DNA of 64,000 bases from Sipunculus nudus (lineage: Eukaryota > Annelida > Sipuncula > Golfingiida > Sipunculidae), in the NCBI GenBank assembly GCA_026874595.1, contig CM049311.1:46813676-46877675 (forward strand), given 5' to 3'. Shown here in pieces: positions 1 to 10,521 of the stretch. A program made the position numbers and the translations under genes. Within the stretch, counting starts at the first letter, position 1, and each line of letters begins with the position of its first letter. The notes below the pieces were generated by a model that was given only the letters and a program-made list of their open reading frames with translations, did no database searches and was not told where the DNA came from.

Positions 1-45
1 GGCTCGTCACGACTACGTGATCTGTTGATTTTAGGTTCCGTAACA
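1..45 (+). mobile_element. 3' end of a Ty3/Gypsy LTR (cut by window edge)
   Basis: The first 45 bases match the last 45 bases of the full LTR at 9419-10307, and the complement of the LTR starting at 30400. They end in the same GGTTCCGTAACA terminus. Only the LTR end is inside the window, so whether this is a solo LTR or a full element cannot be judged. Confidence 0.75.
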
Positions 46-68
46 ACATAAATATATATACATATAAA

Positions 69-249
69 TATAACTCTGAAGAAAAACAACACTGTTAATT
101 CACAACAGACTGTTTCACGGGATGCGACCCGATCATCAGGTGAATGTGGTTAGAATCAAGGATTCTAACCACATTCACCTGATGATCGGGTCGCATCCCG
201 TGAAACAGTCTGTTGTGAATTAACAGTGTTGTTTTTCTTCAGAGTTATA
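69..249. repeat. 89-bp perfect inverted repeat with 3-nt loop
   Basis: Bases 69-157 are the exact reverse complement of 161-249, with only AAG between them. I checked every position; pairing stops at 68/250. The motif TACATATAAATATA flanks both sides (about 58-71 and 310-323). Such a structure would fold into a long hairpin if transcribed. It carries no ORF. Perfect identity means either a very recent inverted duplication or a sequencing or assembly fold-back artefact. Confidence 0.9.
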
Positions 250-312
250 CCGCTCTGGCCTAGCTTGTAGGCCATAGAGCACTTTACATCGGAGGGTAAC
301 ACTACCTTCTAC

Positions 313-359
<47 letters not shown>

Positions 360-1242
360 TATTTATAACTTACTAGCAGAAAAGACGTAAAGGCGGCCCT
401 CAGTCCCCATATTTGTGCTGACACACCCCCCCCCCCCTATTTTTACATCCTTGATACACCACTATATGCATTTAAGAACATTCCAAATGATGGTATCCAT
501 GATACATATGACTCACAGGTCTTATTAATTATAGGGCAAAGGAGTCACGGTATATATAGCACACAAATATGAAGGTCCCACTTTACTTTCACTTCAGGCA
601 GTTTCCCTAACAGTGAATGTTCATTCGAAATATTTATAAAAAGGCATGTGTTATACTTGTTCTACTATAAAATATACACGTAATGCCCGAGTAGACGGTG
701 TCAAACACCTCTGTTATCCTCATAGTTACTTTTCATGAAAAACCCCGTCGTCATAACGCCAACGTTTTTAGAATAACCGAGAATAGTACATAAGGAGGCG
801 ATCTATATTTGCTATTTTACTTTTCTCGCGCATCTTGTTATTTCCTACTGAGAAAAATTTCCAACTGAAAAAAAAAATATCATTTTAATTCAAATGGTAA
901 GGCTGCATCCAAAATTAATGTGGTAAACAGCAGCTGGATACGACACTTTATTATTACTAGGTAGTGATGTAGTCGAGTCCACCGAGTCTGAGTGCATCCG
1001 AGTCCGAGTGCAAATCCGTGTCTAGACCATCCGAGTCCTAGTCCGGACTCGAGTCCAACATCACCGCATGAAGGCATGTTCAAGATGAAAAAGTATACAG
1101 CGCTTAACAGAATATTAAATAACTACAAGAATTACCACGGTATGATGAACAAAAATCTTCCTGGTTCATTATGATTGGTCTATTAACAAGTACATCTCCT
1201 TCCTGCCACATGTGACACTTTCTTTGCGCTCAGACCTCCAGA
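250..1242. other. Upstream region of gene A, no gene
   Basis: This stretch holds a short hairpin (CTCTGGCCT/AGGCCATAGAG, about 252-280), a TA tract (about 312-361), a C tract near 426 and unique AT-rich DNA. The promoter and 5'UTR of gene A should lie in its right part, but I see no clear TATA element. The short ORFs here lack motifs or splice context. Confidence 0.5.
312..361. repeat. (TA)n microsatellite
   Basis: Nearly pure TA dinucleotide run. Confidence 0.9.
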
Positions 1243-1291
1243 ATGATGGAGATCGTGTTGGCTCTGTTCGTCCCACTGACTCTAGCCACAG
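1243..1291 (+). CDS. Gene A exon 1: signal peptide
   Basis: It starts with ATGATG and encodes MMEIVLALFVPLTLAT, a short hydrophobic leader. It is followed by a strong gtaagt donor after 16 codons plus one base. The two adjacent ATGs leave the exact start open by one codon. Confidence 0.78.
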
Positions 1292-2906
1292 GTAAGTGTC
1301 CGTTAAGTCTGTATGTGAGATAATAACATGAATTACACACATCGAGCAGGCCTATATTATTCAGGTTATACGTTTTACCTGAAAATACCTTTGATTCACA
1401 TTGGCTAAATAATACCGGCAATCAAATCGTGTTATGTATATATTTAATACGATTTACCCAGTTGCTTGAGGAGATACTGCTTTGCTCTAACACAAAATAC
1501 ATAAATGCATACATAAAGGCTACAGCACATCCCAGCAGTGTTAATGTTCTTTCATTTAAGAAACAATGAAAAAGGACAAATCATGCCAAATGTCCTGTCT
1601 AACAATTAGAATTTTATAAATTTTAAACTTTGATGTAGGTTTGAGTTTGGAGAAAATGCATTGGTTGCTGGACTGTCGTTTATAACAAAAGTGAGCTATT
1701 TCCTGCCCAAGGACCCGAGCCTAATTTTACACACTCGGCAGAGTCGGACTCTTTTGTTTAGAGTTTGTGGGCGTCACAATCTGAACCCCACAATGCACCG
1801 CGGCTTCTAAATACACAGATGACGTTCGTTTAAATGTAGTGATGAGGGTAATGAAGTCCGTTCAAGTACGCTGGATAAGAATTTTGTCAAGTCAGATTAC
1901 ATAAACGTTGGTTCCAGGTATAAGTAAAATTTTGCAAGCATTCGAATGTGAAATGTAAACAAAAGGTGATAAAAACTGGTGATTCCTTGAAATATAACAA
2001 GTTCTCATATTAAAGTTTGACATTTGAGACAAGTAGTCCCGGCCGTCACACAGGGCCTTACAGGAAGAGTTTTTAGTAGAACCACCTCTGGGTGAAGGGT
2101 GCTGATTTTCTTATATCGGTCATTTCCTATCATCTCCTATTAACTGCTTTAGAGAGGAAAGTTAATCATATCCAGTGATGATAATGATGATATTTATTAT
2201 CGATACGATTAACGTTTTGATTTTCTTTATCCTGTCAGTGAGAGCAGGGATAATGTATATAGAACATCACAGAACAAAAATGGAAGATAAATGAATCGTA
2301 TGGAATCATTAATGTTCTTTTAACGGCTGTCATAAGTTCACATTTTAACCAGGTTATTTATTTAAGGAATGGGGTATTTTACGGTATATGAACCTGATAT
2401 TTTCATATTGAAAAGAATAATAAACCCTGTGTCAAGATAATAAATATATCATTTATTTTTCGTTTCAGGTAAAACAAAGATTAATATATGCAGCAATACC
2501 ACAAAGGATGCACTGGAAGGAACCCTTTACCACAAATATCACGAACTTTATGTAGAAAAATGTCAGTGCAATATAACCGGTAATTTAACGTTACATGCTA
2601 AAAATATCACCATGGCCATAACCAGAGTAAATTGTGATGAGGAAATATCCGTTAAAGCATTGCGTCCATATAACTTTACTGCGCTCCGCCGGTGTTCAGA
2701 CTCGGTCCAACCGACAAGGGTTATTAATGAATCGATTCTAGCCGAATCCTCAGTCTTGATGATAATTTATTCTTGGAAAGGGAATTTATCAGAACCAAGG
2801 GGATATGTAGAGATCACCTTTGAAGGTATCCTTTATCTATGTTTAAATTATTTCTTATACTGCTCCGATTAAAACTAGTGTTTGCAGGTCATTTTACATT
2901 AAATTC

Positions 2907-2975
<69 letters not shown>

Positions 2976-3537
2976 TTAATATTTCTTATCTATTATACTT
3001 TTTTTACATTTTTTACTTTATATTCTAATTTATATGTCTTAATTGATAGTCGAAGATCTATTTTCAGAGCTCAAATGTGTTATTATATAAGACCTATAAA
3101 GTTCATCCCATAAAATGCAGTTTTGGTTGTACTGACTAAAGAATTAATGCAGAACGAATTACAGTCTCATGTTCTTCAGAACTGTTGCACACATTTGAGA
3201 TTAATGTATTTGTAACCATTTGATAAAACAATGTAAATCCCTGTCCATTGCAGTATGTATATTAATTAATATTAATTTATAAAATATTTAAAAAATTCAC
3301 CATCTAACAGCGAAATCTACACAGAACGTGACTGTAACCTGCGTTATGACCGGATTGGACTTCATGCGGATCCCGCCAACCACTACTCCTGCAGTACCCA
3401 CTACTCCCCCTATTGGTGTGGTGGTCGCAACAGTTTCCGCTGTAGCTGTGATTGTCACATTTGGTGTTGTTATAACCGTCCTGTTGATCAGGTACGTTTT
3501 AGACAGGACCCAGGACAAGTCTATAGCTCCAATGTAA
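1243..3537 (+). CDS. Gene A: short type I membrane protein with 6-Cys CUB-like ectodomain
   Basis: Exons are 1243-1291, 2469-2825 and 3311-3537 (49+357+227 nt, 210 residues). All sites are GT-AG (donors gtaagt, gtatcc; acceptors ttcag, aacag), with phase 1 at both introns. Residues 1-16 form a signal peptide. Residues 17-146 hold cysteines at 24, 48, 50, 72, 92 and 146, the same spacing class as genes B and C. There are eight N-glycosylation sequons, many more than in B or C. A short Thr/Pro stalk (about 156-169) precedes a helix at about 170-195. The tail read through the exon-3 donor site is about 14 residues and ends at TAA 3535-3537; AATAAA follows at 3705. A donor-like CAG/GTACGT at 3491 could instead splice to a further tail exon. 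Its function is unknown; cell-surface recognition is inferred. Confidence 0.78.
2469..2825 (+). CDS. Gene A exon 2: cysteine-patterned ectodomain
   Basis: The acceptor is ttcag/GT and the donor GAAG/gtatcc, a symmetrical phase 1-1 exon of 119 codon equivalents. It contains C, CxC, CDE and C in the order found in genes B and C. Sequons NTT, NIT, NLT, NIT, NFT, NES and NLS suggest a dense N-glycan coat. It ends in GYVEITFE, matching GYVNVTVR of gene C. Confidence 0.8.
2909..2972. repeat. (TA)n microsatellite in gene A intron 2
   Basis: Pure TA run of about 64 bp between exons 2 and 3 of gene A. Confidence 0.95.
3311..3537 (+). CDS. Gene A exon 3: last Cys, short stalk, TM helix, short tail
   Basis: It begins in phase 1 after aacag, with QNVTVTC matching VKVDC (gene B) and VNVYC (gene C). 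A helix rich in V, A and I follows PTTPP. The paralogues splice at the position of the donor-like CAG/GTACGT (3491/3492). Here the frame stays open for 15 more codons to TAA, and AATAAA lies 168 bp on, so a terminal exon is the simpler reading. Confidence 0.7.
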
Positions 3538-3704
3538 GCCTGCCCACGATGTAATATACGCCTGTATTCATTGTTACTGGGAATTGTCCAGAGGACTGTA
3601 TCCCTCGCCATACAGAATGTGAGAAATGTGTACACACACCATCACACACACTCACAGTCACGGAACTCACCAAACACAATAACGGTCCACTTTGTGTAGG
3701 ATTA

Positions 3705-3710
3705 AATAAA
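3705..3710 (+). terminator. Polyadenylation signal AATAAA of gene A
   Basis: This is the first AATAAA after the stop at 3537, in the context GATTAAATAAAG. Its distance of 168 bp gives a normal 3'UTR and supports a short-tailed gene A transcript. Confidence 0.5.
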
Positions 3711-5160
3711 GAACCAAATCTGCTGCCAATACGGAAAGTGTCTTATGTGAGGAATCAGGGAGGTGAACTTTGTAATCAAATCTGAAACATGAAAAAGACA
3801 CCACATTTAGAAAAAATATCACAAAATGAACTTAGAATGCACCTAAACCTAATCAAGCAATGATAACAATAAAACATACCTGCCTTGTTAAATTGAAAAA
3901 AATTAATTTAGAAACTTTTTAAGATACTGCATTGCATATAAATGTTGAACATTAAGTATAAACATTCACACATAAATCCCACAATCGATCAACCTGTGAC
4001 CTCAACCTGTTTAGGTAAGGAGACCTTTAACATATGCTTGCCATCTTATATGCATTTGAGAGAAAGTTTTTTAAATCTTGCATTATATATAAATTGTTTA
4101 GGATTTCCAAATTCATAAAAAATGCACACAATTTAAGAATTCATATAAATATCCAAAAAGAAACCAAGTGTGAACAAAACTTGCTAATAGGCTCTGGAGA
4201 CTCAAAAGATGCACCTGCTATTATAATCAACAGTAGATCCCAGTAAATCCCAGAGAAATAGTGTCGGATGTGAAATGAAATATTTTGTATAAATCAATTC
4301 ATAACAAGAGCACCCACAAACGTGAGAATGTAATTCAGGTGAGAAACTCTATTGGTAAATATGTATACTGAATATCATGAAAATCCATAAGATTTTAGGC
4401 ATTGTGTCACAACAGTTTGGTGACCTCTTACCTTATTAAATATGCGTGGATTTTACTTGAAATCACAATTAGGCCATATATTATATTGATTAATATTTCT
4501 GCAGAGTTTGATCAAAATCCGTCGTATTCCTCGTAAGTTACTGCGGGAACACCATAAAGTAGTCTTGTGATCTCTGGCCTAATTAAATATGTGCGGGTTT
4601 TGCATACAATCAATTTAAGGTAAGATAATATATTTGTAAGTAGCTAAGGGGAGTTTCGTGATAATCATTCAAAGCCCTTTTCAGTTACGGATGCAAAACT
4701 CAAATTGAACAAACAGACAGAAACGGGCGGACTTTTTGCGAAATAGTGTCACATATGGCATGTAAAAATATTGCATAAAAATTCATAAAAAAATCCAAAA
4801 ATCATTTTACTGTGACCAAAACCTAATCAGCTCCTAAGACCCGTAAGGTGCACCTGCTACTAAAATCAGAAGTAGATCTGAGTAAAACTTTTTGGAAACA
4901 GAGCCATCAGCGTCTGTGCTCCAGTTTTTTGCAGTAAGTTGCCAGACTATAATAAGAGATGTGATCCAGTAGACAGATTTAGGATGCATTAAAAACTTAC
5001 TCTTTATTTATGTTTATTTATATATTTTATAATCCTCTTTTGACCATTCATGTCTTTATATTTGTCTTAAATATAACTTATAGTTATACTTTTATAATAT
5101 ATAATTTAGGTTTTTATTTATTTTTTATGTCTATGTATAACCGTTGAATGTATTATGTAT
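3711..5160. repeat. Diverged pair of dispersed repeats, no gene
   Basis: Segment 4065-4260 resembles 4765-4900: both contain ATTCATAAAAAA, ATCCAAAAA, GATGCACCTGCTA or GGTGCACCTGCTA, and AGTAGATC. Segment 4400-4470 (GTGACCTCTTACC) resembles 4565-4600 (GTGATCTCTGGCC). This is an old tandem duplication of about 700 bp, typical of dispersed molluscan repeats. The 70-codon ORF at 4034-4246 lies inside the repeat and is not supported as a gene. Confidence 0.6.
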
Positions 5161-5162
5161 TT

Positions 5163-7010
5163 TTAGCTCAGCTGACTGTAAGTCATCTGAGCTATAGCGA
5201 TCACTCTTTGTCCGTTGTCCGTCCGGCCACACGGCATCCGGCCATCTGCCCGTCTGTCCGTTAACATGGCACAAATACTAACCGCTGGACCTGGAATTTT
5301 CTTACTTTACATCTAGAGAGGTCCATGAAAAATCTCCTTGGAAACCTGGAATTAAGTCTCTGTTACCCATATCCTTTGAGCTATGGGGCCCCAAAGTACC
5401 CCCAGAATAGTAAAAAAAATCATACAAAAACTTCAATATCTCATTAATTACATCACTGATGGTCATGATTTTTGGCATACATATTGATCATGACATGTTC
5501 CATCAGTTTCTGCAGACTAATGGCGCCACCTGTATTATTTTATTTTTTTTATAAATTTTTTTCTCTATTTTTGAGACCTTTAAAAATGTGGACATCTGTT
5601 AACAGGGCACAAATCGTAAAGACTGGACCTTCAGTCTTCACATTCTGAGAGGCCTATGAAGTCTCAATGGAAACCAGAAATTAGGTCTCTGTTACCCATA
5701 TCCTTTGAGCTATGGGGCCCAAATGTATGCCCCAGAATAGTCAAAAATTTCATACAAAAACTTCAATATCTCATTAACTACATCACTGATGGTCATGATT
5801 TTTGGCATACATATTGATCATGAGATATTTCATCAGTTTCTGCAGACTGGTGGCGCTACCTGTATTTTTCAAATCTTTACAATTTTTTTGGTATATTTTT
5901 GATACCTTTAAGGATGTAGTTATCTGTCAACATGGTTCAAATTGTAACGACTGGACCTAGAATCTTCATTCTTCACATTCTGAGAGGCCTATGAAAAGTC
6001 TCCATGGAAACCAGAAATTAGGTCTCTGTTACCCATATCCTTTGAGCTATGGGGCCCAAATGTATGCCCCAGAATAGTCAAAAATTTCATACAAAAACTT
6101 CAATATCTCATTAACTACATCACTGATGGTCATGATTTTTGGCATACATATTGATCATGAGATATTTCATCAGTTTCTGCAGACTGGTGGCGCTTTAAGG
6201 ATGTAGTTATCTGTCAATAGGGTTCAAATTGTAACGACTGGACCTAGAATCTTCATTCTTGAAACACAGGGAGACCCATGAAAAGTCTCCATGGAAACCT
6301 GAAATTAGGTCTCTGTTACCCATTACCTTTGAGCTGTGGCACTCTAAAGTACAGCTCAGAATAATGGAAAATTTGATACAAAAGTTGAAGTATCTGAACA
6401 ACTAATGCAGAGATCACCATAATCGTTTGTATGGATATTGATCATGGAGTGTTTCATCAGTTTCTGCAGCCTGGTGACACCACGTCTATTTGTTCGGGCT
6501 TTTTTTCGAATTGTTTTCCCTATTTTTGAGACCTTTAAAGATATGAATATCTCTTAACAGGGCACAAATCATAACAACTGGCCCTAGAATCTTCAATCTT
6601 TAAATACAGGGAGACCCATGAAAATCTCCATGGAAACCTGAAATTAGGTCTCTGTTACCCATATCCTTCAAGCTATAGGACTCCAAAGTATCCCTCAGAA
6701 TAATGGAAAATTTGATACAAAAGCTGAAGTATCTGAACAACTAATCCTGAGACCACCATGCTTCTTTGCATGGATATTGACCATTAAGTGTTTTTATTAG
6801 TTTCTGCAGACTGGTGGAGCCACCTGTTTTTTTTAAAGTTTACGCATTTTTCTCTATTTTTTAGATATATTAATACAGACACAATCTCAGCCTGTTGGTT
6901 AATCTGTTTGATGCTTCAGTTGAATGGTTATATGCTACCATTCAGATGATAAAAGTTTCCTTTGCAAATCTCTTCCCAGTCAGCTGAGCGTGATGACCCA
7001 GGGGTCACTT
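5163..7010. mobile_element. TIR-bounded element with ~330-bp tandem core (copy 1)
   Basis: It starts with TAGCTCAGCTGACTG, itself part of a hairpin with GTCATCTGAGCTA (5164-5196), and ends near CAGCTGAGCGTGATGACCCA. GCTCAGCTG and CAGCTGAGC form a short terminal inverted repeat. The interior has about five units, anchored by GACCT..GAATCTTC at about 5290, 5627, 5948, 6239 and 6580, each with CCTTGGAAACC or CATGGAAACC and GATCATG...TTTCATCAGTTTCTGCAG. Units at about 5640-5880 and 5975-6195 are almost identical. A second copy lies at 43637. There is no ORF, so it is non-autonomous or satellite-like. Confidence 0.75.
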
Positions 7011-7078
7011 GTTTATTCATGTTTACATGTTTTGAGCGAATTGTTCAAATTCTGGATGTTTGTGCATTATAAGAATAA

Positions 7079-7079
<1 letters not shown>

Positions 7080-7138
<59 letters not shown>
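7080..7138. repeat. (TTA)n microsatellite
   Basis: About 59 bp of perfect TTA triplets, followed by a TCTTTTCTGTG pyrimidine tract. Confidence 0.95.
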
Positions 7139-7139
<1 letters not shown>

Positions 7140-7157
7140 TTTTCTGTGATTACACAG

Positions 7158-7248
7158 GAGAAAACGTGCAGCTTCGGTTTATTCCAACACTACAACTAAC
7201 TTCAACCAACTCCGAAGGCTGAGATCACTGTTAGCCAAGAAAATATAG
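7158..7248 (+). CDS. Weak candidate alternative tail exon of gene A
   Basis: A good acceptor (TTCTTTTCTGTGATTACACAG) is followed by a frame that fits the phase-2 donor at 3491 of gene A. Joined, it gives a basic tail of about 30 residues: a juxtamembrane RRKRAAS, one VYSN tyrosine and many Leu and Arg, ending in TAG at 7246. The sister genes B and C have exactly such a separate tail exon. Against it are the 3.7-kb gap filled by repeats, the AATAAA at 3705, and the modest length, which could arise by chance. Confidence 0.25.
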
Positions 7249-8603
7249 GACGGCAAATTTGCATGAACTGCACTGAAGATATGAGCCCCAGCCCCCTCTT
7301 TGTCCACCTATAAAACATCTTTGAAATAGAGTGATTATATACGCTTAATCTCGTAGCGTTTTCCTGCCTATATTTCTGCTTGCAGGAGCTATGTATTAAG
7401 TCCACCAGCAAAGTCTTCTGTGGTCCTGTATCCGCCCGTGATGGCAAACTCACGGGTTGATCTGCGTAATGTAAAACAAAGCATTGCCAAGACAGGATAT
7501 TAACTACCGAGTACCAAAAAAATCTGCAGTGTCCATTCTAGCAAATCAAAACTTGGACTAGTATTGATAACGGCGCTGCTGACATTAGTGTTTAACATTT
7601 AACTTTGGTACAAATAGTACCACTTGCTTGACATAAGCGGTGCAACGTCGTACGTGAGAGCCTACCTCGGTGACGGACCTAGTATGTATTCCATACAAAT
7701 TAGATGGAGAATCTATGCAAATGAACCTTTTCCCTGCAAAAGCAGCCCATTTTCCAGGAAATACCTTCATTTTCATACAACCATGCCAGGTTCCGATACA
7801 ACCGGATGATACCAAGAGCCCGCGGGGAGAAGAAACAATGTATCATTTTATAATTGCCCATTATTTCGTTCATACTAATCATTCGGCAGTATTTTGGTTC
7901 CCAATGGCGTCTAAGCATCTATATCTAATACTCATAAAGAGAAATTGTTCCACTTTTGTCCTCAATGTTCTCTGAAACCTCGTTGCGTATGACACTTGTG
8001 TTATACCTTGTAGCCGCCGCAGCCATTTTTAAGAGTTTCAGACCAATGTTTTGCAACCTGGACCTCCAACCCCTTTTCCGGACCTTGGGTTTTGAAACCC
8101 TTAAAAAAGACTACGGCGGCTGAAAGAGGGGGATCCCCCTGACATATTCCCATTTCTTTCTGTAGGAACAGCTTCCTGATTTTAAAACATACATTTAAAT
8201 CATCTTTTATATTCCTTACATCAATCTAGCCTTTATATGTCTAAATATAATAATACATGTAACCAGTCAAAGATCTTCGAAAATCTGAATCCCCCCCGTT
8301 CCATTCCGGTTTGCAAATGAAAACATCATCACTGACAAGGTCTTCAAGGTAAACAAACCCATGTATGAATTTCTTTCCACAAGCACAGCTTCACAAAACA
8401 ACTGTAAAATATTTGTTATCTTATTGAGACAGTTCCCCATTGAAAATATATATTTAATTTAAACTTTAAGAATAAGCGCCTCATCCATATGGTTGTCAAA
8501 GACATTCAGGGCTGCGACGCATATCTTGATTCTTCGAAATCTCTTCGAAAGACTCAGTGAAGCACTTCTGACCATCAACTTAGTAAAATTTTAGTTTAGT
8601 CAT
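7249..8603. other. No gene recognised
   Basis: Overlapping ORFs on both strands at 7585-7975 have no motif. Bases 7603-7690 share a segment (ACAAATAGTAC...GAGAGCCTACCTC) with 27350-27420, so part of this is a low-copy repeat. A GC-rich block near 8040-8140 (GACCTCCAACCCCTTTTCCGGACC) resembles the interior of the repeat at 25378-25540. Confidence 0.5.
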
Positions 8604-9282
8604 GCACAAGTTACATTTTTAGGTCATTTTGTAGGGTAGGGTCAAGTAAAACCTGTTGATGCTCAAATAAGTGCTATTTCTGCATTTCCTAGACCAGAAA
8701 ACAAAAAGCAAATAATGCGTTTTCTTGGTATGTTTGGGTATTACAGGAAGTTTTGTCCAAATATTTCTGCTGCAGCTGAACCTTTGATTAATTTGTTAAA
8801 ATTGACACAAAAGTTTGTATGGAATGTTCAGTGTGAAAATGCATTTAAGAATTGAAAGCAATTCTGCAAAGCTTACCAGTTTTGGTAGCTCCAGACTTTT
8901 CTGTACCTTTTAAGTAAGCTGTAGATGCTAGTCATACTGCTGCTGGTGCTGTGTTGTTACAAGAAGGCAATGATGGAATAAATCATCCAATTAGTTATTA
9001 TTCAAGAAAGTTTAATGCAAACCAGAAAAACTACTCCACTGTTGAAAAAGAATGTTTGGCTTTGATTTTGGCATTGCAACATTTTGAAGTTAATGTTACT
9101 TCATCAGTCAAGCCTATCATTGTCTTCAGTGATCACAATTCCCTCACGTTGATGAACAAGTTGAAGTGTAAAAATCAAAGATTGTTGAGATGGAGTTTGT
9201 TTTTACAGGATTACAATCTTGAAATCAGACACAATAAAGGGAAATACAATGCACTTGCTGATTGCAAATCGAGATGTTTATG
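8604..9282 (+). pseudogene. Ty3/Gypsy pol fragment: end of RT and RNase H
   Basis: Translated in pieces, it shows the RT connection region (RFLGMFGYYRKFCPNISAAA) and then RNase H: AVDAS...GAVLLQ, VEKECLALILALQ, VFSDHNSL, and HNKGKYNALADC. These are the four acidic catalytic positions in order. An in-frame TAG near 8630, a one-base frameshift near 8850 and a TAA near 8913 break it, so it is not functional. The last 110 codons (8951-9280) remain open. It is 5'-truncated: no gag, protease or RT palm is present. No integrase lies between RNase H and the polypurine tract, so the element has lost it. Confidence 0.85.
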
Positions 9283-9407
9283 AAATGTTGTAAACAAGAA
9301 GTTAATATCATGTTGTAAATAAGATGATTTTTGAGATGTTGTAAAAATTTAGTGATTGTGATCGCAAAAAGAAAGTTTTTTTTGAGAAAACGTTCTTTTT
9401 TTCTTAC

Positions 9408-9418
9408 GGGAGGTGGAG
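9408..9418 (+). other. Polypurine tract of LTR element
   Basis: GGGAGGTGGAG lies directly before the TGTTAC start of the 3' LTR, where plus-strand DNA synthesis of a Ty3/Gypsy element is primed. Confidence 0.75.
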
Positions 9419-10307
9419 TGTTACATATGTCTCTTTTCAAGTATCAGCAGTCTTACATGAGTATGTATAACGCTATCATTGGCCGTTGCTTGGCCGGCAT
9501 AGCCCGGCCCACGCGTGGGCTCTCACGTGTAAACAGCGGTCATGCTAGTCTGGGACTTTCTCGCCTGGCCGAGCCGGGCCGGCTCACGTGTGAACCATGA
9601 TGTGTAAAGACACTGTGTTCGTTGTTCTAGATGTTTCCTGTAACGTGTATAGTAATGGGTTCTTTAGATTGTTCGAGAAAGGGAAAGTTCTCGGCTTTGG
9701 GTGAGAAGTTATAAATAGGGGGCTGTTTTTTAGAGCCGGGAGAGAGGAGAGAAATATTCCAGCGGACACAGAAGCGAGTAAGTCAGTTGTTGACCTTTTC
9801 CGATAAGTGCGGCAATTATAGATTTACTTCTAAATTTGTGACGGATCTTATATAGTCTTCGGTTTGCTTTCGGGATCATAACAAGGACTTCACTTTGGGA
9901 TTACAACGGATTGATTTTGTGAATGAACTGGACTGTTATTCTCTGAGAAGATGTATGTAAACTGTTCATTTGGGTTGTACGTTATAAAGGACTTGTTGTC
10001 GCTGTGACAGTAGTGGTACCCAGGTACTGTGCACTTTGTTTCTTATGCTATGTTATTGTATTGATTTGCTGTTATCCTGTTGTTGTACTGTGTAATTGTA
10101 TTGATTTAGTGTATTGTAATGTTAGGATTGTTTTAAAAATAAATTAGAATTATAAGTTAACAAAAAAACACTGACTTCTTTATCCATTCCCCTAGACATT
10201 TCAGGCTGCCTAGTGTGACAGAATCTGATTTTTTTTATCGCCATTACAAAATGTATGTTCATCACGCATACGTTATATAACATCTGTTAATATTAGGTTC
10301 CGTAACA
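9419..10307 (+). mobile_element. 3' LTR of Ty3/Gypsy element (889 bp)
   Basis: It runs from TGTTAC to GTAACA, a perfect 6-bp terminal inverted repeat with TG/CA ends, directly after a polypurine tract. A TATAAATA box lies at 9710-9717 and AATAAA at 10138-10143, dividing U3, R and U5 in the usual way. The same LTR occurs inverted at 30400-31155 and as an end fragment at 1-45. A GC-rich segment near 9500-9595 (GGCCGAGCCGGGCCGGCTCA) is shared with the inverted copy. Confidence 0.85.
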
Positions 10308-10471
10308 TGCTACTCAAGAAATATGTTCTCAAACGTATTTGAACAGTTCTGACCAACCATTCGGGAGGTTAACTGCCACCTTACCACATTGCACAGCTTG
10401 TGTCAAGAAAGCGGTAGTCTTTGTACTGGTAGTAGACTGGCACAGAACGTGCACCAGGAAGTCATTAAATG

Positions 10472-10520
<49 letters not shown>
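10472..10520. repeat. (TA)n microsatellite
   Basis: Pure TA run. The tyrosine/isoleucine ORFs over it are repeat translations, not genes. Confidence 0.95.

Positions 10521-10521
<1 letters not shown>

Noticed and set aside
6924-7199. 91-codon ORF with poly-Leu
   Set aside because: The Leu run is the TTA microsatellite; the rest is repeat end.
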